In this document: one piece after another, positions 53,216 to 61,437 of the stretch
Position numbering within the stretch: position 1 is the stretch's first letter
Layout of the letters: every line of letters begins with the position of its first letter
Assembly: GCF_017355365.1 (NCBI RefSeq)
Contig: NZ_JADIJR010000016.1
Location: 1 to 64,000, forward strand
DNA: 64,000 nucleotides
Direction of reading: 5' to 3'
Origin: Microbacterium sp. SD291
GTDB lineage: Bacteria; Actinomycetota; Actinomycetes; Actinomycetales; Microbacteriaceae
Notes under the pieces: generated by a model
Database searches by the model: none
Told to the model about the DNA's origin: nothing
What the model saw: only the letters and a program-made list of their open reading frames with translations
Program-made: the position numbers and the translations under genes

Positions 53216-54625
53216 TCAGCGGTCGGTCCGGACGATCAGGCCGTTCGTCTCCAGGCGCGCGAGGAAGCCATCGAGCCCCTCCTCGCCGAAATCGATCGAG
53301 GCCTCGAGCGCAGAGATCTCGGCGCGGATGCCGGCGAGCGTGCCGATCCCGTCGGCGACGAGCATCCACACCATCCAGCTCGCCTGCGGGAGCTGATTCA
53401 GCTCCGCGGTGTCGAGCCGTGCGGTCCAGGCGAGCGGTTCAGCCCGGCCGGCGTCCGTGGCGTCGAGCCAGGCCACGTCCGGCGCGATGATGTAGAGCGG
53501 CTCGGCATCGTGACCGGCGTGCTCGGGCGGCGTCTGCTCGTGCGACGGCGCGCTCTCCGCGGAACTCGCCTCGACGCCGACCGCAGACAGAGGCGCATCG
53601 AGCTGCTGCTGCTCGGCCGAGATGAGACCGGCCGTGCTTCCGCTGACAGCGACGGCCAGGTCTGCCACGGCTGAGCCGTCTCGGCCGGTCCGGTGGTTCT
53701 GCGGATCGTCTGCGACGGCGTGCGGGGGCGTGATCTCCTCGAGGTGGAGGCGGGTCTCGGCATCCGTTCGGGCGTCCGCCGGACCGCGCCGGAGGTGCCG
53801 CCACAGCGAGACGACCCCGAGACGAAGACGCGCCACCTGCTCGCGTGCGACATCGGCGCCGGTCGGCTCGCGGTCGAGGCGCAGTCGCAGGTGCGTGCGG
53901 TTGACGTGCAGTGCCTGCCGGATCAGGCTCAGGCGTCGGCCCGAACCCCGCGCGGCACGGATGCGGCCGACCCATTCATCGAGCCGGTCGTCTCCCGGGC
54001 GGGACCAGAAGCTCCACAGGGCGTAGTCCGGTGCGTCGCGATGCTGCGCCAGCTCGCCGATCCCCGCCGCGAAAGCGGTGCTCGCCTGCAGATCCGCGAC
54101 GAGATCGCGCACCGACGCGCGCTCCTCCTCGGGGCAGAGCAGCCAGCTCTCCGGCTTCTCGTGGCCGTGCGAGCGTGCCGCATGCAGCGCCTGCAGTGCG
54201 ACCTGGGCCGGAACCGACACGACCTGACACGGCTGATGCGCGATCTGCGCCGTCTCGCGGTCGCGCCAGAGGAGGTCGAAGACCGCGTCGTCCTCGGCGA
54301 GGCAGCCCGGCACGCGGCGATGCACGTCGGCGTACGTCCACGACGGATGCCGGAAGTTGGCCGCGTGCTCGAAGGGAGAGCCCTCGTCGAAGCCGGTGTG
54401 CAGCTCCCATTCACGGGCTTCGAGGGCACTCGTCATCCGGTCGATGTGCGCCGGGCGGACGAGCACGTCGGCATCGGTGGAGTCGTGCACGCCGATGCGG
54501 AGCGAGGTGCGGACCGCCGGGCCCTTGATGTGCAGCAGGTCGACGCCCGCCTCGTCGGCGACGCGCTGGAGGGCGGCATGGGTGAGGTGCACGAGCGCCC
54601 AGACGGGAACCTCGGGCGCCTTCAT
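53216..54625 (-). CDS. nucleotidyltransferase (PF14907-like) fused to PqqD-like domain, paralogue 2
   Basis: A 469-residue protein. The N-terminal ~280 residues match the protein at 31410: DLLHIKGPAVRTSLR, then STDADVLVRP as the DxD core and YADVHRRVPG. A ~100-residue Ala/Glu/Asp-rich linker follows. The last ~85 residues (ASWMVWMLVADGIGTLAGI near the end, closing with FLARLETNGLIVR) look like a PqqD-type winged helix. The GS before DxD in paralogue 1 is ST here. It is divergent from the HprK-PqqD gene, 36 bp apart. The fusion ties the two activities together. Confidence 0.78.
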   Translation of the reverse strand: MKAPEVPVWALVHLTHAALQRVADEAGVDLLHIKGPAVRTSLRIGVHDSTDADVLVRPAHIDRMTSALEAREWELHTGFDEGSPFEHAANFRHPSWTYADVHRRVPGCLAEDDAVFDLLWRDRETAQIAHQPCQVVSVPAQVALQALHAARSHGHEKPESWLLCPEEERASVRDLVADLQASTAFAAGIGELAQHRDAPDYALWSFWSRPGDDRLDEWVGRIRAARGSGRRLSLIRQALHVNRTHLRLRLDREPTGADVAREQVARLRLGVVSLWRHLRRGPADARTDAETRLHLEEITPPHAVADDPQNHRTGRDGSAVADLAVAVSGSTAGLISAEQQQLDAPLSAVGVEASSAESAPSHEQTPPEHAGHDAEPLYIIAPDVAWLDATDAGRAEPLAWTARLDTAELNQLPQASWMVWMLVADGIGTLAGIRAEISALEASIDFGEEGLDGFLARLETNGLIVRTDR

Positions 54626-54661
54626 ACCCCTACCCTAGAGGAGGACCAGGGGAGGTGCCGG

Positions 54662-55840
54662 GTGGCTCAAGGGGCAGTGCCGGGGGACTCGGGCGGTGCG
54701 GATGCAGAGCTCTCGCTGCAGCTTCTCGGCCAGTCATGGCGGGTGGATCTGTCGGCCTTCGACGACGGTCCGGCGATCCGAGACCACCTCGCCGAGCTGT
54801 GGGGGCGAGCCGTCACCGGATCCGCGGATGCCGACGCCGTCGTCTTCCGGCCGGCGCCGGATGCCGAAGGAGCCGCCGATGTCCGACGGCCGCAGATCAT
54901 GGTGTCGCAGCCCGAGGCGTTTCCGTACGCGTTCTCCGGTGCGCTGACGCGGGCAGTCATCGACCGGCGGGTCGGCACGGCGATGCTGCTGCACGCGGCG
55001 GGCCTCGTCTCGGCCGACGAGAGCCGGGCAGTCGTGCTCGTCGCGCCGTCCGGCACGGGCAAGAGCACTGCCGCCCGCTCGCTCGGACGGCACTTCGGCT
55101 ACCTGAGCGACGAGCTCGTCGCGATCGAGGCCGACCAGACCCTCACCGCCTACCCGAAGCCGATCTCGATCATCGTTCCCGGGTTCCCCGGAGGGAAGGA
55201 CGAGTTCTCACCCGACGCGCTGGAGCTCGCAGCGACGCCCGCAGGGACGCCCGCGCTCGCCGCCGTCGTGCGGCTGTCGAGGTCAGCGGATCACGTCGGC
55301 ACCCCGGAACTCGTGCAGACCGGTATTCACGAGGCGCTCGGGGAACTCACCGCGCAGTCGTCGTCGATCTGGCGGATTCCGCAGCCGCTGCAGCAGCTGG
55401 CTGCGGCGGCCGCTCGTGCCGGCGGTCCTTTCACCCTCGAGTACGCGGAGATCGAAGAGGCCGTCCCGCTCATCGAGGAACTGTTCAGCGCGGCTCCTGA
55501 CGCCGGTGTCACCTGGGTCGCCCACGAGCCGGGCGGTGAGCAGGTGTGGGCGGCCGACGCCGGGTCGGCGGCGGTTCCCCCTGCAGTCTCATCGGTGGTG
55601 CGTGCGCCGTGGACGGACGCGGTCGAGGCGGACGGCGAGGTCTCGGTGCTCCGTGGCTCGCGCCTGCTCCGGCTCGCCGGCATCGGTGCGACGATCTGGC
55701 GGGAGTCCGAGCGGCCCCGATCGATCTCGGAGCTCGTCGACCTGGCAGTCGCCGAGCACGGCGACCATCCGGAGGCTGACGCCCTGGTCCGCGCCGTCGT
55801 CGCCGAGCTCGCCGCCAACTCCGCCATCACCGCCCACTGA
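54662..55840 (+). CDS. HPr-kinase-like ATPase fused to PqqD-like domain
   Basis: A 392-residue protein. TAMLLHAAGLVSADESRAVV leads to the P-loop APSGTGKST (about 125-133), then YLSDELVAIEADQTLTAYPK, the HprK-like layout found in exopolysaccharide HprK-related kinases and lasso-peptide kinases rather than true carbon-regulatory HPrK. From about 310 a PqqD-like domain follows: SRLLRLAGIGATIWRESE with the W helix, then a C-terminal helix. GTG 54662 has GGGGAGG 7 nt upstream; the longer open frame is antisense to the neighbour. It may phosphorylate a peptide or protein held by the PqqD domain. Confidence 0.8.
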   Translation: MAQGAVPGDSGGADAELSLQLLGQSWRVDLSAFDDGPAIRDHLAELWGRAVTGSADADAVVFRPAPDAEGAADVRRPQIMVSQPEAFPYAFSGALTRAVIDRRVGTAMLLHAAGLVSADESRAVVLVAPSGTGKSTAARSLGRHFGYLSDELVAIEADQTLTAYPKPISIIVPGFPGGKDEFSPDALELAATPAGTPALAAVVRLSRSADHVGTPELVQTGIHEALGELTAQSSSIWRIPQPLQQLAAAAARAGGPFTLEYAEIEEAVPLIEELFSAAPDAGVTWVAHEPGGEQVWAADAGSAAVPPAVSSVVRAPWTDAVEADGEVSVLRGSRLLRLAGIGATIWRESERPRSISELVDLAVAEHGDHPEADALVRAVVAELAANSAITAH

Positions 55841-55870
55841 CCCACCCCTGGCCCGCTGAGTCCCGCAACT

Positions 55871-56041
55871 GGGTCGCTGAGCCTGTCGAAGCGCCCCCCA
55901 AGACTGGGTCGCTGAGCCTGTCGAAGCGCCCCCCAAAACTGGCCCGCTGACCCCCCAAAACTGGGTCGCTGAGCCTGTCGAAGCGCCCCCCAAGACTGGG
56001 TCGCTGACCCCCAAAACTGGGTCGCTGAGCCTGTCGAAGCG
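55871..56041. repeat. array of the CTGAGCCTGTCGAAG repeat between convergent genes
   Basis: Four full copies of GGGTCGCTGAGCCTGTCGAAGCG at about 55871, 55906, 55963 and 56019, with two shortened ones (GGCCCGCTGACCC, GGGTCGCTGACCC) between. All point the same way, spaced 35-57 bp by C-rich and AAAACTGGG filler. Same family, in reverse orientation, as the arrays at 33608 and 34433. The last copy touches the stop codon of the reverse polymerase gene. Confidence 0.88.
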
Positions 56042-57241
56042 TCACAGCCCCGCAGGCTTCTCCACCTGTTCGACGGGCACCAGCAGCCTCGCCAGCCCGA
56101 CGCCGAGCACGAACATCCCGATCGGGGCGAAGAACACCTCGCCCAGACGCACCGCACACAGCATAACCACAAGAGTCGCGGCGGTGATCGCGCGGGACTG
56201 GTACGAGGTCACGTCGACCTCGACCCGATGCGTGAAGCTGAGTCCGAGTCCGGTGATCGCATACGCTGCGACGATCGCGACGAGCAGCACCGCACCGCCT
56301 TCGACGACCAGGGCGTCGTATGAGTTGTGGAAGAACCAGGTTCCCGAATCGAGGTCGACCGTCGCCTCGCCGAGCCCGCTGCCGTACCACGGGGCCGCCT
56401 GTGCTTTCAGCCCAGCGGCCTGATCGATGCGCATGCGGAACTGGTCTGAGCCCTCGCGTGTGAGCTCGTACGTCCCGACGCTCGCGAGGTTGTTCTCCGC
56501 CCAGAAAAAGAAGAAGACCCCCGCCGCGAGGATCAGGGATTGCAGGGCTCGCCGCAGCCAGCGCCCGCAGAGGAGGAACACGACCGCGGCGCCGTAGGCG
56601 GCCATCGTGGTCCGCGAGTCCGTGGCGATCATGGCGGCAGCGCCCGCGGCGAGGTACACGAGTCGCAGCCAGAGCCGGCGGGTCGTCATCCCGAGCAGGA
56701 TCGCGACCACAGCGTACACGAGAGCCGCCGCGTTCTTGTCCTGAAGGAACCCGGTGAGCTTGCCTGCGTAGTCGTCGGGTGCGATCCCGGCGTAGAACAG
56801 CACCGTGTTGAGGGCGAGTGCGACGCCGAGTCCCTTGATCGCGGAGCCGACATCGATGCGTCCGCTCGCGAGGAACGCAGCCATCAGCAATAGCACGGCG
56901 ATGTTCGTGCCCCGACGTTCGGGGGAGAGCCCGTTGGCCCAGGTCTCGATGAACAGGAAGGCCAGCAGGAGCGGGGCCACCATCGGGAACCATGGTGCGG
57001 CGGAGAACGAGCGAGTGGGCCTGCGGAACAGGGCGATGCCGATGAGTGCGATCACCGCCAGCTGCGGGATCGGCACGGGAACCCCCGGCACGGCGACGCG
57101 ATAGACGAGCAGGCTCATGAGAATCGCATCGATGATGCGTGCCGAATGCCCGGCCGGCACCAGGTCGGGCTCCGGGATGCGCCCGAGCGCCCGGGCCGCA
57201 GCGCGCACGGCGCCGGAGGCGGCAGGGATCACGGCGGGCAC
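56042..57241 (-). CDS. O-antigen ligase/polymerase-like membrane protein
   Basis: A 399-residue polytopic protein with about eleven helices. ATDSRTTMAAYGAAVVFLL and the late loop APWYGSGLGEATVDL, followed by GTWFFHNSYDALVVEGG, fit the O-antigen ligase/polymerase family (the FHNSYL-type motif). GTG 57241 is used; the frame is open to 57331. Divergent from the BY-kinase gene, 143 bp apart. Third Wzy-type candidate in the window. Confidence 0.8.
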   Translation of the reverse strand: MPAVIPAASGAVRAAARALGRIPEPDLVPAGHSARIIDAILMSLLVYRVAVPGVPVPIPQLAVIALIGIALFRRPTRSFSAAPWFPMVAPLLLAFLFIETWANGLSPERRGTNIAVLLLMAAFLASGRIDVGSAIKGLGVALALNTVLFYAGIAPDDYAGKLTGFLQDKNAAALVYAVVAILLGMTTRRLWLRLVYLAAGAAAMIATDSRTTMAAYGAAVVFLLCGRWLRRALQSLILAAGVFFFFWAENNLASVGTYELTREGSDQFRMRIDQAAGLKAQAAPWYGSGLGEATVDLDSGTWFFHNSYDALVVEGGAVLLVAIVAAYAITGLGLSFTHRVEVDVTSYQSRAITAATLVVMLCAVRLGEVFFAPIGMFVLGVGLARLLVPVEQVEKPAGL

Positions 57242-57384
57242 CCGCTCATTCTCACCTACCGGGCCGCCGTTGTCGAAGTGGTCGACGGGGCGCTCGGCGC
57301 CAGACCGATAGACTGCCCGGAGCCGCTGCACGCGGCGCGCCCGGGGGGAGAGACTGGGCCAGCGACGTAACAGGAGTGGGTTTC

Positions 57385-58908
57385 GTGACAGTGCTCGATT
57401 TCATCACGCTGACGCGGAGGGGATGGAAGGTCCTCGTCATCGCCGTGCTCGCCGGTCTGCTCATCGGTGCGGCGTACGGGTTCCTCGCGCCGAAGGTGTA
57501 CGTGGCCAGTGCCACCGGTTTCATCTCCGCGAGCGGGTCGTCCGTCGTCGCGGGCTCCGATGAGGCGGTCGCCCGGGCCGGCGCGTATGTGCCGCTCATC
57601 AACAGCGGGCCGGTGCACAAGGCGATCGCCGAGGAGACCGGGCTCGAGCAGTCTGCGCTGGCGGGCGGGCTGAGCGCCCGCGTCGTTCCGGGCAGCACGC
57701 TGATCGAGGTCACCGCGTCGTCGTCGTCACCGGAAGCCGCGCTCAATCTTGCGAACGGGGCTCTGCACGGGCTGGTCGCAGTCATCGACGACATCGAGGC
57801 ACAGGCGCAGAACCCTGATGGCACGAACATCTCGATCGTCCCGCTCGACAACGCGGTCGCGCCGAGCGAGCCCAGCTCGCCGAACCTCAAGCTCGCGCTC
57901 GCATTGGGTGCGCTGGGCGGTCTCGTCGCCGGCTACGCCTTCCTGCTGCTGCGCCGAGCCCTCGACGTGCGCGTGCGCATGCACACGGATATCAACGCGC
58001 TCATCGGCAGCGGCGTGCTCGGGCGCGTGCCCAAGCTCGGCCGCGGCGGATCGGCCGAGGGAACCAGCAAGAACGACGCGATCGCCGCTGAGGCGTTCCG
58101 TCAGATCCGCACCGGCCTCCGCTTCTCCAGCGTCGACGGCGAGGTGCGCGTGATCATGGTCACCAGTGCCAACCAGAGCGAGGGCAAGTCGATGGTGGCG
58201 GCATCGCTCGCCCGCGTGATGGCCGAAGCCGGTCAGCGCACGATCATCATCGACGGCGACCTGCGTCGGCCGAAGGTCGCCCGAAATTTCGAGCTCGACG
58301 GCTCCGTCGGCCTCAGCGAAGTGCTCAGCGGTCAGGTGCCGATCCAGAGCGCGATCCAGCCGACTAAGGACGCGAACCTGTTCGTCATCGCCTCGGGTGG
58401 CGTACCGCCGAACCCGTCGGAGATGCTGGGATCGACGGCGATGCAGCGTCTGCTCACCGAGCTGCGCCGCGACTTCTTCGTCATCGTGGATGCGCCTCCC
58501 GTGCTGCCGGTCACCGACGCTTCCGTCGTGGGCGCGATCGTCGACGGAGTCGCGTTCGTCGTCGCCGTCGGCAAGACGCGTACTGCCGAAGCCGCCGGCG
58601 CCCGCCAGCAGCTCGACCAGGTGCAGGCGCGGATCCTCGGCGTCATCCTCAACATGGTGCCGCTCTCCGGGCCCGAGAGCGGATACGGCTACGGGTACGG
58701 CTATTACCGTCGCAATGACAGTTACTACGTGCAGGCCGCGAAGACGAACAAGGCGAAGAAGGCGAAGAAGGAGTCTGCGCCGCACGGGCGTGCCGGGTCG
58801 CCACAGCCCGGTCCTGCCCCGGTGACGCCTGTGGAGCGGCAGTCGCCGCAAGCGGGCGAGCGTCGCAGCCCGCAGACGCGCAGCACACGTCGAGGCGTCA
58901 GGGAGTGA
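57385..58908 (+). CDS. Wzz-BY-kinase fusion, chain-length regulator/tyrosine kinase (3 of 3)
   Basis: A 507-residue protein. Wzz domain between helices at about 17-35 and 172-192, kinase Walker A SANQSEGKSMVAASL at about 260, Walker A' IIIDGDLRRP and Walker B FVIVDAPPVLPV. The tyrosine cluster is exceptionally dense (SGYGYGYGYYRR, then SYY), followed by a Lys-rich (KTNKAKKAKK) tail. GTG 57385 has AGGAGTGG 7 nt upstream; the longer frame overlaps the divergent region. It begins the operon that runs to the right edge and overlaps the GT2 gene (GTGA). Confidence 0.92.
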   Translation: MTVLDFITLTRRGWKVLVIAVLAGLLIGAAYGFLAPKVYVASATGFISASGSSVVAGSDEAVARAGAYVPLINSGPVHKAIAEETGLEQSALAGGLSARVVPGSTLIEVTASSSSPEAALNLANGALHGLVAVIDDIEAQAQNPDGTNISIVPLDNAVAPSEPSSPNLKLALALGALGGLVAGYAFLLLRRALDVRVRMHTDINALIGSGVLGRVPKLGRGGSAEGTSKNDAIAAEAFRQIRTGLRFSSVDGEVRVIMVTSANQSEGKSMVAASLARVMAEAGQRTIIIDGDLRRPKVARNFELDGSVGLSEVLSGQVPIQSAIQPTKDANLFVIASGGVPPNPSEMLGSTAMQRLLTELRRDFFVIVDAPPVLPVTDASVVGAIVDGVAFVVAVGKTRTAEAAGARQQLDQVQARILGVILNMVPLSGPESGYGYGYGYYRRNDSYYVQAAKTNKAKKAKKESAPHGRAGSPQPGPAPVTPVERQSPQAGERRSPQTRSTRRGVRE

Positions 58909-59861
58909 CCGGCGAGCGCCCGGTGGGTGGCGAGGGAGTGGGGACTCCGGGGGCCGCGCGCATCGAGGCGATCAGCGTCGTGATCCCGCATTACGGCGAC
59001 CCCGCACATGCTCAGGCGCTCATCGCCCGGTTGCGTGACCAGACGGATGCTCCGGAGATCCAGGTGATCGTGGTCGACGACGCATCGCCGCAGCCTTTTC
59101 CCGAGGTCGACGAAGTGGAGGTCGTCCGCCGCGCGGTCAACGGCGGGTTCGGTGCCGCGGTGAACTCCGGGGCGAGGGCGGCACGGCATCCGCATCTTCT
59201 GATCCTCAACAGCGACCTCCTCGTCGAACCGGACTTCCTCGCGAAGCTCCGCCGTGAGGCGCAGCCGTGGCAGCCGGCGGTGTGTGCGCCGATGCTCCTC
59301 GGCCACGATGGCGCCACGCAGTGGGGAGGGCGGCACTTCCCGCGTCACCGGCATCACATCATCGAGTGGCTGACGCCGCTCGCGCGATTCCGCACTCGGC
59401 TGCACGAGGCGGTCGGTCACGACACGCGCTGCGTGGAAGGAGCCGTCGTGCCGGTCGACTGGCTCGTCGGTGCGGCACTGCTGGTGCCGACCGCCGAGTT
59501 CACGGCTGTCGGCGGCTTCGACGAGGGCTACTTCATGAACTCGGAGGAGGTCGACCTGCAGCGTCGGCTGCGGGAACGACGGATCCCGTCGATCTTCCTG
59601 GGCACGGTCGTCGTGCACCACGAGGGCGGCGGGTCGTCGGACTCCGCGCGCCGGGTGCGCTGGGTGACGCAGTCGCGCCTGCGGTACGCGGCCAAGTGGG
59701 GCGAGCATCCGGGGCTGCTGCGCGCAGGGCTCACGGGCGCGAGCATCGTGAATCTCGTCGCCAATGCCCTGCGCAGGGCCGCACGACGCGATGTCCGGCC
59801 GTTGCAGATCTTTCGTCGAGAGCTTGCCGCGATCGCGCATGTGGACATCGAGGAGCGCTGA
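58905..59861 (+). CDS. GT2 family glycosyltransferase, rhamnosyltransferase-like
   Basis: A 318-residue GT-A protein: AISVVIPHYGDPAHAQALIA, VVDDASPQPFPEVDE, NGGFGAAVNSGARAARHPHL, LILNSDLLVEPDFLA, and GGFDEGYFMNSEEVDLQRRL. The NSD replaces DxD. GTG 58905 overlaps the kinase stop by 4 nt. Next gene starts 5 nt later. Confidence 0.9.
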   Translation: MTGERPVGGEGVGTPGAARIEAISVVIPHYGDPAHAQALIARLRDQTDAPEIQVIVVDDASPQPFPEVDEVEVVRRAVNGGFGAAVNSGARAARHPHLLILNSDLLVEPDFLAKLRREAQPWQPAVCAPMLLGHDGATQWGGRHFPRHRHHIIEWLTPLARFRTRLHEAVGHDTRCVEGAVVPVDWLVGAALLVPTAEFTAVGGFDEGYFMNSEEVDLQRRLRERRIPSIFLGTVVVHHEGGGSSDSARRVRWVTQSRLRYAAKWGEHPGLLRAGLTGASIVNLVANALRRAARRDVRPLQIFRRELAAIAHVDIEER

Positions 59862-59866
59862 CTTTC

Positions 59867-60895
59867 ATGAGGGTACTGATCACCGGCGGAGCCGGGTTCA
59901 TCGGACAGCACACCGCCAACTTGCTCGTCGCTCGGGGGCACGACGTCGTGGCGATGGACACGCTGTCTCCGCAGGTTCACGGCGATCCAGCGGCAGCAGT
60001 CGCACGATTTCCAGGCGAGGTCGTTCAGGCGGACGTCGCGGATGAGGCTGCATGGTCGCGGCTCCCAACGTTCGATGCAGTCGTTCATCTCGCGGCGGAG
60101 ACGGGGACTGCGCAGTCGATGTACGAACGCGACCGATACCAGCGGGTGAACATTCAGGGGACCCGCTTGGCAGCTATAGCTGCCGCTTCGGCGGGCGCGG
60201 GGATCGTGTCGCTGAGCTCCCGTGCCGTGTATGGCGAGGGCCGAGTGGACGCGGCGGGCGCACTCCTCGCGTCCCGCGAAGACGACCCGCACGAGCCGGT
60301 GTCGTACTACGGCGAAACCAAATCCGTAGCCGAGGGCGTCCTGCTGGATATGGTTTCGGATGCTGCTCCGGCTGTCATCATCCGGCCGCAGAACGTGATC
60401 GGACCTGGGCAGGCGCTCCACAACCCGTACACGGGGGTGCTGGCGGCGTTTCTTGCGCGTCTGCGTGAAGGCAAGCCGCTGTCCATCTACGGCGATGGAC
60501 GTCAAACGCGCGACTTTGTGCACGTCAGTGATCTCGCGCGCCTCGTCGCGTGGAATATCGTGAGCATGCCGCAGTTGGGGGATCCACGGATCATCAACTG
60601 CGGCACCGGTGTGCGCACGACTTTGACTGAGCTCGCGGAGCACGCCGCGGCGGCATCACCTTCGGGTCGCGCCTCCCTCGAATACGTCGAGGTTCATCGT
60701 GCCGGAGACATCGAGCATGCTTGCGCTGATCTAGGTCGGTTGTCTCAGATCGGCGCACCTCTACCCGAGCATTCGTCAGCAGAGGCCGTGGCCGACTTCG
60801 TAAGAGCTTCTTGGCATGGCGAGATCGCGCCGTCCAGTGCCTGGGAGGATGCGCTCGCCGAGCTGAACCGTCGAGGCCTGGCAGGTGGCCGATGA
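59867..60895 (+). CDS. NAD-dependent epimerase/dehydratase
   Basis: A 342-residue extended SDR: VLITGGAGFIGQHTANLLVA at the N-terminus, HLAAETGTAQSMYERD, SLSSRAVYGEGR and YYGETKSVAE, which gives the YxxxK pair. RPQNVIGPGQ and DFVHVSDLARLVAWN follow. It is most like UDP-sugar 4-epimerases or 4,6-dehydratase-type reductases; the substrate is not clear. ATG 59867 is selected because the long upstream frame is antisense-like. Base composition is slightly less GC-rich than in neighbours from here on. Confidence 0.88.
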   Translation: MRVLITGGAGFIGQHTANLLVARGHDVVAMDTLSPQVHGDPAAAVARFPGEVVQADVADEAAWSRLPTFDAVVHLAAETGTAQSMYERDRYQRVNIQGTRLAAIAAASAGAGIVSLSSRAVYGEGRVDAAGALLASREDDPHEPVSYYGETKSVAEGVLLDMVSDAAPAVIIRPQNVIGPGQALHNPYTGVLAAFLARLREGKPLSIYGDGRQTRDFVHVSDLARLVAWNIVSMPQLGDPRIINCGTGVRTTLTELAEHAAAASPSGRASLEYVEVHRAGDIEHACADLGRLSQIGAPLPEHSSAEAVADFVRASWHGEIAPSSAWEDALAELNRRGLAGGR

Positions 60896-61437
60896 ACCTC
60901 GCTCGCATCCTCACGGAGATGCCGCCGTCGGTGCGATGGCATTGGGGACGGCTGCTGACCCTGCTGATTCGTCGCCACGCTTTCGCGCGATTCGGCGAGC
61001 GATCTGTCATCGTCGCGCCGTTGCGGCTGCGGGGGACATCACGCATCAGCATCGGATCGGAGGCAGCGATCTACGAGGGATGCTGGCTCGAAGCGGAGCC
61101 CTCGAGTCTGATGGTTCTCGGGGATCGTGCCTATCTCGGGCACGGTGTGCACGTCCACGCTGTAGATGATGTGACGATCGGCAATGGCGTCATGATCGTT
61201 GACCACGCGATCATCAGCGCCGGTGGGCATCAGATGGATGCTGCGAAATCGGCGACGAGAAGCGGACCCATCCACATCGGTGATGACGTCTTCATCGGCC
61301 AGAACGCGGTCGTCGTTGGTGGCGTGACGATCGGCGACCGTGCGATCGTCGGTGCAGGGGCTGTTGTCACCCGAGACGTGCCTGCCGGTGCGACTGTCGC
61401 CGGAGTGCCCGCCAGGGTGATCCGGAGCAGCGAATGA
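60892..61437 (+). CDS. left-handed beta-helix acyltransferase (hexapeptide repeat)
   Basis: A 181-residue protein with hexapeptide repeats in the C-terminal two-thirds: ISIGSEAAIYEG, VTIGNGVMIVDHAIIS, then IHIGDDVFIGQNAVVVGGVTIG and IVGAGAVVTRDVPAGATVAG. Typical of sugar O- or N-acetyltransferases such as NeuD/WbbJ types. ATG 60892 overlaps the epimerase stop (ATGA). It could acetylate the glycan or a nonulosonate precursor. Confidence 0.9.
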   Translation: MNLARILTEMPPSVRWHWGRLLTLLIRRHAFARFGERSVIVAPLRLRGTSRISIGSEAAIYEGCWLEAEPSSLMVLGDRAYLGHGVHVHAVDDVTIGNGVMIVDHAIISAGGHQMDAAKSATRSGPIHIGDDVFIGQNAVVVGGVTIGDRAIVGAGAVVTRDVPAGATVAGVPARVIRSSE

